From Thermopolyspora flexuosa (GTDB lineage: Bacteria; Actinomycetota; Actinomycetes; Streptosporangiales; Streptosporangiaceae): a stretch of 64,000 bases of DNA. A program made the translations under genes and the position numbers. Positions within the stretch are counted from its first letter, which is position 1, and every line of letters starts with the position of its first letter. This document shows positions 45,502-60,713 of this stretch, one piece after another. The notes under the pieces are model-generated. The model made no database searches and was not told the origin of the DNA. It saw nothing but the letters and a program-made list of their open reading frames with translations. The stretch covers positions 2,418,001 through 2,482,000 of the forward strand of contig NZ_VFPQ01000001.1 in NCBI RefSeq assembly GCF_006716785.1. The letters are read 5' to 3'.

Positions 45502-46878
45502 ATGACGGTGGCCGGCACGGCCCGCGCCGGGCAGGCGGCAGGGCGGCCCAAGGGGCGCTGGATCGGCGACTGGCGCCCGGACGACCCGGTGTTCTGGGAG
45601 ACCACCGGCAAGAAGGTCGCCCGCCGGAACCTGATCTGGTCCATCCTCGCCGAGCACCTCGGCTTCACGCTGTGGACGATCTGGAGCATCGTCACGGTAC
45701 GGCTCGGCGCCTACGAGTTCACCACCGACCAGCTCTTCTGGCTCGTGGCGCTGCCCAACCTGGTCGGCTCCACGCTGCGCCTGCCGTACACCTTCGCCCC
45801 GGCGAGGTTCGGCGGCCGCAACTGGACCGCGGTCAGCGCCGCGCTGCTGCTCATCCCCGCCGTGCTGCTCGCGGTGGCGGTGAGCGACCCGGACACGCCG
45901 TACTGGGTGTTCCTGCTGATCGCCGCGACGGCCGGGTTCGGCGGCGGCAACTTCGCCTCCAGCATGGCGAACATCACCTACTTCTACCCGGAGAACCGGC
46001 AGGGCTGGGCGCTCGGCCTCAACGCCGCCGGCGGCAACATCGGCGTCAGCTCGGTCCAGCTCGTCATGCCGCCGGTGATCACCGCGTTCGGCCTCGCCGC
46101 GGCCGGCCTGGTGTGGGTGCCGCTCATCGTCGTCGCCACCGTCGGCGCCTGGCTGTTCATGGACAACCTCACCACCGCCAAGGCCGACCCGCGCGACCAG
46201 CTCCGGGTCGCCGGCCGGGCCCAGACGTGGATCATGTCCTTCCTCTACATCGGCACCTTCGGCTCGTTCATCGGCTACACCACGGCGTTCCCGCTGCTCA
46301 TCACCAGCCAGTTCCCCGAGCACGGCGGCCTGGTCGGCCTCGCCTTCCTCGGCGCGCTGGTCGGCTCGCTGATCCGGCCCGTCGGCGGCCGGCTCGCCGA
46401 CCGGCTCGGCGGCGCCCGGGTGACGCTGTGGAACTTCGCCGCCATGATCGGCGCCGTCGGCCTCGTCGGGCTCGGCCTGTCCGCCCGCAACGTGTGGCTG
46501 TTCTTCGGCGCCTACATGCTGCTCGTCACCACCACCGGCATCGGCAACGGCTCCACCTACCGCATGATCCCGGCGATCTTCCGGGCGAAGGCCGTCGAGG
46601 GCGTCGACCCCGCCGACGAGAAGCGGTACGCCGAGGCGCTGCTCGCCGGCAAGCGCAACAGCTCGGCCGCGATCGGCCTGATCTCCGCGATCGGCGCGTA
46701 CGGCGGGTTCTTCATCAACCGCGGCTTCGGCACCTCGATCGCCGCCACCGGCGGCGCCACCTCGGCCCTGGTCGCCTTCGCCGCCTTCTACGCGGTCTGC
46801 CTCGCCGTCACCTGGTGGTGCTACCTGCGCACCGTCGGCGTCCGGTTCGTGCCCAGCCTCGCCTCGGCGCGGGTCTGA
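45502..46878 (+). CDS. narK: Nitrate/nitrite transporter, NarK/NasA family
   Basis: 458-aa major facilitator carrying nitrate into the cell or nitrite out. About twelve helices; family signatures include GFGGGNFASSMANITYFYPENRQGWALGLNAAGGNIG (nitrate signature 1) and the second in YRMIPAIFRAKA with GNGSTYRM. GGGAGGAACG precedes the ATG. It heads the assimilation island: reductase genes follow on the same strand after 204 bases, so uptake and reduction are likely co-regulated. Confidence 0.92.
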   Translation: MTVAGTARAGQAAGRPKGRWIGDWRPDDPVFWETTGKKVARRNLIWSILAEHLGFTLWTIWSIVTVRLGAYEFTTDQLFWLVALPNLVGSTLRLPYTFAPARFGGRNWTAVSAALLLIPAVLLAVAVSDPDTPYWVFLLIAATAGFGGGNFASSMANITYFYPENRQGWALGLNAAGGNIGVSSVQLVMPPVITAFGLAAAGLVWVPLIVVATVGAWLFMDNLTTAKADPRDQLRVAGRAQTWIMSFLYIGTFGSFIGYTTAFPLLITSQFPEHGGLVGLAFLGALVGSLIRPVGGRLADRLGGARVTLWNFAAMIGAVGLVGLGLSARNVWLFFGAYMLLVTTTGIGNGSTYRMIPAIFRAKAVEGVDPADEKRYAEALLAGKRNSSAAIGLISAIGAYGGFFINRGFGTSIAATGGATSALVAFAAFYAVCLAVTWWCYLRTVGVRFVPSLASARV

Positions 46879-47082
46879 CCCGGGCCGGCCCCCACCGGCG
46901 CGCGACCGGCTCCCCATCCTCCGTTCCTCGCGGGCGCGGCCCCGGACCGGCGGCGCCCGCGTCCCCATGCGGGCGGCCTCACCGCCCGGGATCCGCACCG
47001 TGGGCCCCGCTCACAGCGAGGAAACGGCGGCGTGAAAGCGGTTGGCGCCTTGTAGCACAGCGGTAACAGGAGGGACCCAACG

Positions 47083-49262
<2,180 letters not shown>

Positions 49263-49266
<4 letters not shown>

Positions 49267-50756
49267 GCGTGCTGTCGCTGAACGGCCACCGCCGCCGGGG
49301 CCGTGCCCGTGCCTCGCGCCTGGTCGTCGTGGGCAACGGCATGTCCGGCTCCCGCCTCGTCACCGAGGTGCGCGCCCGCGACCCCGAGATCCGCATCACC
49401 GTGTTCGGCGCCGAGCCCCGCCCGCCGTACAACCGGGTGCTGCTGTCGAACGTCGTCGCCGGCACCTCCCGGCCCGAGCAGGTATGGCTGCTCGACCCCG
49501 CCTGGTACGGCGAGCACGACGTGACCGCCCGCCTCGGGGTCCCGGTCACCGCGATCGACCGGGAGACCAGGACCGTCATCGCCGCCGACGGCACCCGCGA
49601 GCCGTACGACGTGCTCGTGCTCGCCCTCGGCTCCGAGCCGGTGGTGCCGCCGGTCGAGGGCGCGGACCGGGCCGTGGCCTTCCGCACCCTCGACGACTGC
49701 GAGCGCATCCTCGCGCGGGCCCGCACCGCCCGCCACGCGGTCGTGATCGGCGGAGGGCTGCTCGGCGTCGAGGCCGCCCGCGGGCTCGCCGGCCGCGGCC
49801 TGCCGGTCACCCTCGTGCACCTCGCCGAGCACCTCATGGAGCGCCAGCTCGACGCCGAGGCCGGGCTGGTGCTGGGCCGTACCCTCGCCCGGCTCGGCGT
49901 GGCGGTCCGCACCGGGGCCACGGTCACCGCGATCCGGCCCGACGGCGAGGGCCACCGGGTGGAGCTCGCCGGCGGCGAGGCGATCGCGACCGACCTGGTG
50001 GTGCTCGCCTGCGGGGTGCGCCCGGTCACCGGGCTCGCCCGCGCCGCCGGGCTCGAGGTCGACCAGGGCATCGTCGTCGACGACGAGATGCGCACCGACG
50101 ACCCGGCGATCCACGCGATCGGCGAGTGCTGCCAGCACGCCGGGACCGTGTACGGCCTGGTCGCCCCGGCCTGGGAGCAGGCGGCCGTGGTCGCCGACCT
50201 GATCACCGGGGCCGACCCCGGCGCCCGGTACACCGGCTCGCGCACCGTCACCCGGCTCAAGGCCGCCGGGGTCGAGCTCGCCGCGATGGGGGAGACCCGG
50301 CTCACCGAGGACGACGCCGAGGTGGTCCGGTTCAGCCACCACCGCGACGGGACCTACCGCAAGCTCGTCATCCGCGACGACCGCCTCGTCGGGGCGATCC
50401 TGCTCGGCGACAGCCCGGCGGTCGGCACCCTCACCCAGCTCTACGACCGGGGCGCGCCGCTGCCCCGCGACCGGGCCGGGCTGCTGTTCCCCGGCCTCGC
50501 CGGCGCGGACGGCACGGCCGGCGACCCCGGCCGCGTCCCCGACGCGGCGACCGTGTGCCGCTGCAACAACGTGACCGCGGGCCGCATCCGGGCCTGCTGG
50601 GCCGCCGGGGCCCGCGACGTCGCCGCCGTGGCCGCCGCCACCCGGGCCACCACCGGGTGCGGAAGCTGCCGCGCGGACGTCGAGGCCATCGTCGCCGGGC
50701 TGCGCGCCCGGGACGCGCATCAGCGAGACCAGGAACGAGAGGAGGTGCCGGCGTGA
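49263..50756 (+). CDS. FAD/NAD(P)-dependent oxidoreductase with BFD-like [2Fe-2S] domain
   Basis: 497-aa electron-transfer partner of the nitrate reductase (NasB/NirB N-terminal type). FAD-binding VVVGNGMSGSRLVTEV, NAD(P)-binding VVIGGGLLGVEAARGLAGRG, and FAD-closing AIHAIGECCQH. At the C-terminus CRCNNVTAGRIR...TGCGSC holds four cysteines of a BFD-type [2Fe-2S] domain. It ends before the sulfite/nitrite reductase part that NirB has. It overlaps nasC and nirB by ATGA and GTGA. It looks like a duplicate of the first half of NirB, the next gene. Confidence 0.85.
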
Positions 50757-53248
50757 GCACCGCGACCGCCGGCCGGGAGCGCGGCACGGCGACGCGCGTC
50801 GTCGTCGCCGGGTACGGCCCGGCCGCCCACCGGTTCATCGAGCGGCTCGGCGAGCTCGGCTTCGGCGGCTCGATCACCGTGCTCGGCGAGGAGCCGAGGC
50901 CCGCCTACGACCGGGTCGCGCTCACCTCCTACCTCGGCGGCAAGACCGCCGAGGACCTCACCTACCCGGTGCCCGAGGGCGTGACCGTCCGCCTCGGCGA
51001 CCCGGTGGTCGCCATCGACCGCGAGGCCCGGCGGGTGCGCACCGCCTCCGGGCACGCCGAGCCGTACGACGTGCTCGTGCTCGCCACCGGGTCCCGGCCG
51101 TTCGTGCCGCCGGTGCCCGGGCGCGACCTGCCCGGCTGCCACGTCTACCGCACCATCGACGACCTGGACGCGATCCGGGAGCGCGCCGGGCACGTCACCT
51201 CGGGGGTCGTGGTCGGCGGCGGCCTGCTCGGCCTCGAGGCCGCCGACGCGCTGCGCGGCCTCGGCCTCGCCACCCACGTGGTGGAGGTGGCCGACCGGCT
51301 CATGCCCCGCCAGGTCGACGAGGGCGGCGGCGCGGTGCTGCGCCGCCACATCGAGGCGCTCGGCCTTTCCGTGCACACCGGCGTCGCCGTGGAGCGCATC
51401 GAGGCCGGACCCGACGGCGCCGTCGCCCGGGTCGTGCTCTCCGGCGGACAGGTGATCGAGACCGGGCTCGTGGTGTTCTCCGCCGGGGTACGGCCCCGCG
51501 ACGAGCTGGCCCGCGAGGCGGGCCTGCCGGTCGGCGAGCGCGGCGGCATCGTGGTCGACGAGGGCATGCGCACCGCCGACCCGGCGATCTACGCGATCGG
51601 CGAGTGCGCGCTCGCCGGCGGCACGGTGCACGGCCTGGTCGGCCCCTGCCTCACCATGGCCGAGGTGGCCGCCGACCGCATCTGCGGCGGCATCGCCGCG
51701 TTCACCGGCGCGGACACCTCGACCAAGCTCAAGCTGCTCGGCGTCGACGTGGCGAGCTTCGGCGACATCACCGGCGAGGGCACGCTCGACGTCACCTACC
51801 TCGACCCGGTCGGGGGCGTCTACCACCGGCTGTTCGTCAGCGACGACGCCCGCACCCTGCTCGGCGGCATCTGCGTCGGCGACGCCACGGCGTACCAGAC
51901 GCTGCGCCCGCTGGTCGGCCGCGAGCTGCCCGGCAGCCCCACCGAGCTGCTGTTCGGCGGCACCGCCGGGGTCGCCGTCGACCTGCCCGACGACGCGCAG
52001 GTCTGCTCGTGCAACAACGTGACCGCCGGGCGCATCCGCGCCGCGATCGCCGGCGAGGGCTGCACCGACATCGCCGCGATCAAGGGCTGCACCCGGGCCG
52101 GCACCGCCTGCGGCAGCTGCGTGCCGATGCTCAAGCGACTCCTCGAGCAGTCCGGGGTGCGGCAGAGCAAGGCGATGTGCGAGCACTTCGCCTACAGCCG
52201 GGCCGAGCTGTTCGACATCGTGCGGGTGCGCGGCATCAACTCCTTCTCCCGGCTCATCGCCGAGTACGGCACCGGCCGCGGCTGCGACATCTGCAAGCCC
52301 GCCGTCGCCTCCATCCTCGCCTCGCTCGGCAACGGCCACATTCTCGACGGCGAGCAGGCCGCGCTGCAGGACACCAACGACCACTTCCTCGCCAACATCC
52401 AGAGGAACGGCACCTACTCGGTGGTGCCGCGCATCCCCGGCGGCGAGATCACCCCGGAGAAGCTCATCGTCATCGGCGAGGTCGCCCGCGACTTCGGCCT
52501 CTACACCAAGATCACCGGGGCGCAGCGCATCGACCTGCTCGGCGCCCGCGTCGAGCAGCTCCCCAGGATCTGGAAGCGGCTCGTCGACGCCGGCTTCGAG
52601 TCCGGCCACGCGTACGGCAAGGCCGTACGGACCGTCAAGTCCTGCGTCGGCTCCACCTGGTGCCGGTACGGCGTGCAGGACTCGGTCGGCATGGCGATCG
52701 CGCTCGAGCTGCGCTACCGGGGCCTGCGCGCGCCTCACAAGATCAAGGCGGCGGTGTCCGGCTGCGCCCGCGAGTGCGCCGAGGCGCGCGGCAAGGACTT
52801 CGGCGTCATCGCCACCGAGCGCGGCTGGAACCTCTACGTCGGCGGCAACGGCGGCTTCCGCCCCCGGCACGCCGACCTGCTCGCCTCCGACCTGTCCGAC
52901 GAGGAGCTGGTGCGCACCATCGACCGGTTCCTCATGTACTACATCCGCACCGCGGACCGGCTGCAGCGCACCTCCGACTGGCTGGAGAACCTCGAGGGCG
53001 GCCTCGACCGCCTCCGCGAGGTGATCATCGAGGACTCCCTCGGCATCTGCGCCGAGCTCGACGCGCAGATGGAGCGGCACGTCGCCGGCTACGTCGACGA
53101 GTGGCGCGCCACCCTGGAGGACCCGGAGAAGCTGCGCAGGTTCGTCAGCTTCATCAACGCGCCCGACACGCCCGACCCCTCGATCTCCTTCGAGATCGAA
53201 CGCGACCAGATCAAGCCCGTGATGATCCCGCTGGAGGCGGTTCGATGA
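50753..53248 (+). CDS. nirB: Nitrite reductase (NADH) large subunit
   Basis: 831-aa enzyme for six-electron reduction of nitrite to ammonium. In order: FAD/NAD(P) domains (VVVAGYGPAAHRF, VVVGGGLLGLEAADALRG), BFD [2Fe-2S] domain CSCNNVTAGRIR...ACGSC, then the sulfite/nitrite reductase ferredoxin-like domain and the [4Fe-4S]-sirohaem site: CVGSTWC and GCARECAEARG. GAGAGGAGG precedes the GTG. It shares a 4-base overlap with both neighbours, so nasC, the FAD gene, nirB and nirD are translated in series. The sirohaem it needs can be completed by the CbiX-type gene downstream. Confidence 0.95.
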   Translation: MSTATAGRERGTATRVVVAGYGPAAHRFIERLGELGFGGSITVLGEEPRPAYDRVALTSYLGGKTAEDLTYPVPEGVTVRLGDPVVAIDREARRVRTASGHAEPYDVLVLATGSRPFVPPVPGRDLPGCHVYRTIDDLDAIRERAGHVTSGVVVGGGLLGLEAADALRGLGLATHVVEVADRLMPRQVDEGGGAVLRRHIEALGLSVHTGVAVERIEAGPDGAVARVVLSGGQVIETGLVVFSAGVRPRDELAREAGLPVGERGGIVVDEGMRTADPAIYAIGECALAGGTVHGLVGPCLTMAEVAADRICGGIAAFTGADTSTKLKLLGVDVASFGDITGEGTLDVTYLDPVGGVYHRLFVSDDARTLLGGICVGDATAYQTLRPLVGRELPGSPTELLFGGTAGVAVDLPDDAQVCSCNNVTAGRIRAAIAGEGCTDIAAIKGCTRAGTACGSCVPMLKRLLEQSGVRQSKAMCEHFAYSRAELFDIVRVRGINSFSRLIAEYGTGRGCDICKPAVASILASLGNGHILDGEQAALQDTNDHFLANIQRNGTYSVVPRIPGGEITPEKLIVIGEVARDFGLYTKITGAQRIDLLGARVEQLPRIWKRLVDAGFESGHAYGKAVRTVKSCVGSTWCRYGVQDSVGMAIALELRYRGLRAPHKIKAAVSGCARECAEARGKDFGVIATERGWNLYVGGNGGFRPRHADLLASDLSDEELVRTIDRFLMYYIRTADRLQRTSDWLENLEGGLDRLREVIIEDSLGICAELDAQMERHVAGYVDEWRATLEDPEKLRRFVSFINAPDTPDPSISFEIERDQIKPVMIPLEAVR

Positions 53249-53658
53249 CGCTGTCCCATCTCGAGGCGTCCGGCCTCGTCACCCTGCCCACGCCCCAGGC
53301 CACCACCCGGATCGCCGCCGCCGTCCGCGGCCGGGCGCGGACCTGGACCCCGGTCTGCGCCTACACCGACCTGCTGCCCGAGCGCGGCGCCTGCGCGCTC
53401 GTCGACGGCCACCAGATCGCGATCTTCCGCACCTTCGACGGCGCGCTGTACGCGATCGGCAACCGCGACCCGTTCAGCGGGGCCCACGTGCTCTCCCGCG
53501 GCATCGTCGGCACCCGCAACGGCGAGCCCACCGTGGCCTCGCCCATGTACAAGCAGGTGTTCTCGCTGGTCACCGGGGTGTGCCTGGACGACCCGGACGT
53601 CTCGGTGCCGGTGTACGCGATCCGCCTCAACGACAACGTGGTGGAGGTCGGCCGGTGA
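53245..53658 (+). CDS. nirD: Nitrite reductase small subunit
   Basis: 137-aa Rieske-fold protein that partners NirB. The fold blocks WTPVCAYTDLLPERGACALVDGHQIAIFRTFDGALYAIGNRDPFSGAHVLSRGIVG and ASPMYKQVFSLVTGVC are present, but the CxH...CxxH cluster ligands of true Rieske proteins are absent, as is normal for NirD. Its ATG overlaps the nirB stop. Confidence 0.93.
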   Translation: MTLSHLEASGLVTLPTPQATTRIAAAVRGRARTWTPVCAYTDLLPERGACALVDGHQIAIFRTFDGALYAIGNRDPFSGAHVLSRGIVGTRNGEPTVASPMYKQVFSLVTGVCLDDPDVSVPVYAIRLNDNVVEVGR

Positions 53659-53776
53659 GGCCGCCGGCCGGGCGCGTCGCGGGCCCGCCGTACCCAGCAC
53701 GTCCAGGACATCGACGGGACAGGTGAAGGCCGATCCCCGGGCCGCGCCCGGGGATCCCACCCACGAGGGAGTTGCC

Positions 53777-53875
53777 ATGACGCACTGCAGGCACGGGCTC
53801 GTCCGGCCCGCCGCCCGGCCGGACGACGGCCCGCGCGCCGGACGGACCCGCGAGCCGGGGGAGGAGGGCCGATGA
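53777..53875 (+). CDS. Small ORF coupled to the nnaR-type gene
   Basis: 32-codon ORF (MTHCRHGLVRPAARPDDG...) with GGGAG five bases before its ATG and a TGA that overlaps the start of the next gene (ATGA). It lies 118 bases after nirD. It may be a short regulatory or coupling ORF; the peptide is basic and arginine-rich and not recognised. Confidence 0.4.
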   Translation: MTHCRHGLVRPAARPDDGPRAGRTREPGEEGR

Positions 53876-55068
53876 CGGCGCTGCTGGAGGGAGCCGTGGT
53901 TCCGCCGCAGACCCCGTCCGTGGCGGAGACCTCGCCGGAGACCGCGCCCGACGCCCTCGCCGGGTTCACCATCGGGGTGACCGCCACCCGGCGCCGGGAG
54001 GAGTTCGCCGCCCTGCTGGAACGGCGCGGCGCCCGCGTGGTCCGCGCCCCCGCCATCCGGCTGGTGCCGCTGTCGGAGGACGCCGACCTGCTCGCCGCCA
54101 CCCGCGAGTGCCTCGCCGCGCCGATCGACGACGTGGTGGTCACCACCGGCGTCGGCTTCCGCGGCTGGATGGCCGCCGCCGAGGGCTGGGGCCTCGGCGC
54201 GGAGCTCGCCGAGCACCTCGGCAAGGCGCGGGTGCTCACCCGCGGCCCCAAGGCGCGCGGCGCGGTGCGCGCGGCCGGGCTCAACGACCACTGGACCCCC
54301 GAGTCGGAGTCCTGCGAGGAGATGAAGGACCACCTCCTCGCCCAGGGCGTCGCCGGGCGGCGCATCGCGGTGCAGCTGCACGGCGAGCCGCTCACCGAGT
54401 TCATCGCCGCGCTGCGCGAGGCGGGCGCCGAGGTGATCGAGGTGCCGGTGTACCGCTGGCTGCCCTACCGCGACCCCTCGCCGCTGCGCCGCCTGGTCTC
54501 CCAGACGATCTCCGGCGCGGTCGACGCGGTCGCGTTCACCAGCGCCCCGGCCGTGCTCGCCATGCTCAACGCGGCCCGCGCCGAGGGCCTGGAGGAGGCG
54601 CTGCTCGAGGCGTTCTCCACCCGGGTGGTGTGCGCCTGCGTCGGGCCGATCACCGCGGGGCCGCTCGTCTCCCGCGGCGTGCCGGTGATCCAGCCCGACC
54701 GCTCCCGGCTCGGCGCGCTCGCCCGCCTGCTCGCCCGGCACCTGCCCGAGCACGGCGTCACCCGCCTGGTGGCCGGCGGGCACCGGCTGGAGATCCGCGG
54801 CCACGCGGTCGTGGTCGACGGCGAGCTCAAGCCGCTGCCGCCCGCCCCGATGGCGGTGCTCAAGCGGCTCGCCGAGAAGCCCGGCCACGTGGTCTCCCGG
54901 GCCGACCTGCGCCTGGTGCTGCCCGGCGGCCCCACCCGGGACTCGGCCGAGCACGCCGTGGAGATGGCGATCACGCGGCTGCGCCGGGCGCTCGGCCCCT
55001 CCGGCATCGTGGAGACCGTGGTCAAGCGCGGCTACCGGCTCGCCTGCGACCGGGACGGACTGCGGTGA
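53872..55068 (+). CDS. nnaR: HemD-like transcriptional regulator of nitrate assimilation
   Basis: 398-aa protein with two parts: residues about 30-290 have the uroporphyrinogen-III synthase fold (FTIGVTATRRREEFAALLERRGARVVRAPAIRLVPL...AVAFTSAPAVLAML...VCACVGPITAGPL), and 310-395 form an OmpR/PhoB-type winged helix (MAVLKRLAEKPGHVVSRADLRLVLPGG...VEMAITRLRRALGPSGIVETVVKRGYRL). This architecture is that of NnaR, which works with GlnR to activate nitrate and nitrite genes in actinobacteria; the position after nirBD supports this. A role in haem synthesis alone is less likely. GGAGGAGGG precedes the ATG; its end overlaps the next GTG. Confidence 0.85.
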   Translation: MTALLEGAVVPPQTPSVAETSPETAPDALAGFTIGVTATRRREEFAALLERRGARVVRAPAIRLVPLSEDADLLAATRECLAAPIDDVVVTTGVGFRGWMAAAEGWGLGAELAEHLGKARVLTRGPKARGAVRAAGLNDHWTPESESCEEMKDHLLAQGVAGRRIAVQLHGEPLTEFIAALREAGAEVIEVPVYRWLPYRDPSPLRRLVSQTISGAVDAVAFTSAPAVLAMLNAARAEGLEEALLEAFSTRVVCACVGPITAGPLVSRGVPVIQPDRSRLGALARLLARHLPEHGVTRLVAGGHRLEIRGHAVVVDGELKPLPPAPMAVLKRLAEKPGHVVSRADLRLVLPGGPTRDSAEHAVEMAITRLRRALGPSGIVETVVKRGYRLACDRDGLR

Positions 55069-55916
55069 CGGGCCCGCGGACGGCACCGCCGTACCCGCGC
55101 CTGGCCCTCGCCGCCCCCCGGGCCGCGGCGGCCCGGTACGGCACCGGGCGGGTCCGGGGGCCCGGCGACGTGGGGCCGGGCCGGGCCTCCGGCACCCTGG
55201 TGCTCGTGGCGCACGGCACCCGTGACCCGGCGGGCGAGGCGGTGCTCGCCGCGCTCGCCGCCCGGGTGCGCGCCGAGCGCCCCGGGCACCGGGTGGAGCT
55301 CGCCTTCCTGGAGATCAGCTCGCCGCTGCTCGCGGACCTGCCCGCCCGGCTCCCCGAGCCGGTGGTCGTGGTGCCGCTGCTGCTCGCCGCCGGGTACCAC
55401 GTGCGCGTCGACCTGCCGGGCGTGCTCGCCCGCACCCGCCCCGGCGCGGTGGTCGCCCGCGCGCTCGGCCCGCACCCGCTGCTCGCCTCGGCCCTGGCCC
55501 GGCGGCTCGCCGCGGCCGGGCTGCGCACCGCCGACGCGGTGATCCTCGGCGCGGCCGGCTCCTCCGACCCGCGCGCCCGCGAGGACGTGCGGGCCGCCGC
55601 CCGGCTGCTGTCGCTGCGGCTCGCCCGGCCGGTCACGGCCGCGTTCCTCTCGGCGGGGGAGCCCACCGTGGCCGACGCGGTCGAGGCGCTGCGCCGCGGC
55701 CCCGCGCCCCGCGTCGCGGTCGCCTCCTACCTGCTCGCGCCCGGCCACTTCCAGCGGCGCCTGGAGGCGTGCGGCGCCGACCTGGTGAGCGGGCCGCTCG
55801 GCGCGGACCGCGACGTCGCCGCGCTGGTGTGGGCGCGGCACGACGAGGCCCTCGTCGCGGCCGGCGTGCTGAAGCCCGGCGAGGCGGCCGCGGGCGCGGT
55901 GCCGCGCTCCGCCTGA
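55065..55916 (+). CDS. Sirohydrochlorin chelatase, CbiX/SirB type
   Basis: 283-aa enzyme expected to insert iron (or cobalt) into sirohydrochlorin. Two repeated half domains are visible, the first from LVLVAHGTRDPAGEAVLAALAARV, the second near VTAAFLSAGEPTVADAVEALRRG with VASYLLAPGHFQRRL. The histidines in VAHGT and APGHF are metal ligands. The N-terminal 40 residues are a proline/glycine-rich extension. GTG overlaps the nnaR stop. In this setting it most likely makes the sirohaem for NirB. No uroporphyrinogen methyltransferase is in the window. Confidence 0.85.
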   Translation: MTGPRTAPPYPRLALAAPRAAAARYGTGRVRGPGDVGPGRASGTLVLVAHGTRDPAGEAVLAALAARVRAERPGHRVELAFLEISSPLLADLPARLPEPVVVVPLLLAAGYHVRVDLPGVLARTRPGAVVARALGPHPLLASALARRLAAAGLRTADAVILGAAGSSDPRAREDVRAAARLLSLRLARPVTAAFLSAGEPTVADAVEALRRGPAPRVAVASYLLAPGHFQRRLEACGADLVSGPLGADRDVAALVWARHDEALVAAGVLKPGEAAAGAVPRSA

Positions 55917-56004
55917 CCCCGCCGCGGGCCTTCCCCGCCGCCCCTCGCGCACCTTCGGCCGCCGCGCCGCCCGGCCCTCCCGCCCGGCGACGCCCGGCGC
56001 CGGC

Positions 56005-56859
56005 CTAGTGCTCGGCGCCGCCGTCGCGGCGGCGCAGGTAGCGCTCGAACTCGGCGGCGATCGCCTCGCCGGTCGCCTCGGGCAGCTCGGTGGCGTCCTT
56101 GCGCTGCTCCAGCTCCCGCACGTACTCGGCGACCTCCGCGTCCTGGGCGGCGAGCTCGTCCACGCCGCGCTCCCAGGCCCGCGCCTCCTCGGGCAGGTCG
56201 CCGAGCGGCACCGGGAACTCCAGCAGGTCCTCCACCCGGCGGAGCAGCGCGAGCGTCGCCTTGGGGTTCGGCGGCTGGGCCACGTAGTGCGGCACCGACG
56301 CCCACAGCGACACCGTCTCCAGCCCGGCCGCGGTGAGCGCCTGCTGCAGCACGCCCACGATGCCGGTCGGGCCCTCGTACCGGCTCAGCTCGATGTGGAG
56401 CTGCCGCGCCAGGCCCGGGTCGCTCACCGTGCCCACCACCGGCACCGGCCGGGTGTGCGGCGAGTCGTTGAGCAGGGCGCCGAGCAGGATCGCCCGCTCC
56501 ACGCCGAGCTCCTGGCAGATCGCGATGATCTCGCGGCAGAAGGTGCGCCACCGGAAGTTCGGCTCGATCCCGCGCAGCAGCACGATGTCCCGCTCGCCGC
56601 CGGGCGGACGGGCGTGCAACAGCCGCGTCGTGGGCCAGATGATCGATCGTGTCAGGCCCTCGCCGAGCTCCACGATCGGGCGGGTGACCTGGAAGTCGTA
56701 GTAGTCCTCGGGGTCCAGCTCCAGCAAGGGGCCGGCCTTCCACTCCGTCTCCAGGTGCGCGATCGCGCCGCTGGCCGCCTCACCCGCGTCGTTCCAGCCT
56801 TCGAACGCGGCGATGAGCACCGGATCGACGAGCTCGGGGAGCCCTTCGAACTCGATCAC
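56005..56859 (-). CDS. PAC2 family protein
   Basis: 284-aa protein of the PAC2 (proteasome-assembly-chaperone-like) family found across actinobacteria. It starts with FEGLPELVDPVLIAAFEGWNDAGEAASGAIAHLETEW and contains GVERAILLGALLNDSPHTRPVPVVGTVSD and VSLWASVPHYVAQPPNPKATLALLRRVEDLL. The C-terminus is a charged helix (ELEQRKDATELPEATGEAIAAEFERYLRRRD). Its partner is unknown; the Pup-proteasome is a possibility by family name only. GTG start at 56859 with AGGAGG upstream. Confidence 0.88.
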   Translation of the reverse strand: MIEFEGLPELVDPVLIAAFEGWNDAGEAASGAIAHLETEWKAGPLLELDPEDYYDFQVTRPIVELGEGLTRSIIWPTTRLLHARPPGGERDIVLLRGIEPNFRWRTFCREIIAICQELGVERAILLGALLNDSPHTRPVPVVGTVSDPGLARQLHIELSRYEGPTGIVGVLQQALTAAGLETVSLWASVPHYVAQPPNPKATLALLRRVEDLLEFPVPLGDLPEEARAWERGVDELAAQDAEVAEYVRELEQRKDATELPEATGEAIAAEFERYLRRRDGGAEH

Positions 56860-57062
56860 TTGCGCCGCCTCCTCCTTCGCCCGGCCGCCGGGACGCGGCC
56901 TTCCGGCTAAGACTATTCGCTGGGCGCCCGGAAAAGCGACGGCAACCCCCTCCCGTATCGGGTGAAACCACCTCGTCGCGGTCGATCGAGGCGCGAACCA
57001 CGTGCGGAACGACGGTTCGGACGGCCTCCGCGATGGCCCGGACCCGGCATCACGGGCACCGC

Positions 57063-57068
57063 TAGACT
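57063..57068 (+). promoter_or_regulatory. -10 box of a leaderless metH transcript
   Basis: TAGACT lies at -12 to -7 of the metH ATG, which has no Shine-Dalgarno sequence. Confidence 0.45.
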
Positions 57069-57074
57069 TACCGC

Positions 57075-60545
<3,471 letters not shown>

Positions 60546-60558
60546 CCGGCGTACGGCA

Positions 60559-60586
60559 CGGCCGGGCGGCTCCGGTCGCCCGGCCG
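60559..60586 (+). terminator. Hairpin after metH
   Basis: CGGCCGGGCG (60559-60568), loop of eight, CGCCCGGCCG (60577-60586), 14 bases after the metH stop. Confidence 0.7.
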
Positions 60587-60713
60587 CCGGCGTGCCCGGG
60601 CCACCCGGACCGGACAAGGCCGCCAAGCCCGGACGAAGGCGGCATGGCAGAATCACGGGGGGCGCCGTCGCGGGTGCGCCCGCACGAGAGCGAACCTGTA
60701 CGGGGGTGGTGGG

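Noticed and set aside
47030-47082. tRNA-like GC-rich segment before nasC
   Set aside because: No acceptor stem or T-loop sequence; it contains only the ribosome binding site AGGAGGG.
56860-57062. B12 riboswitch upstream of metH
   Set aside because: The interval is short and lacks the B12-box; a leaderless promoter is the simpler reading.
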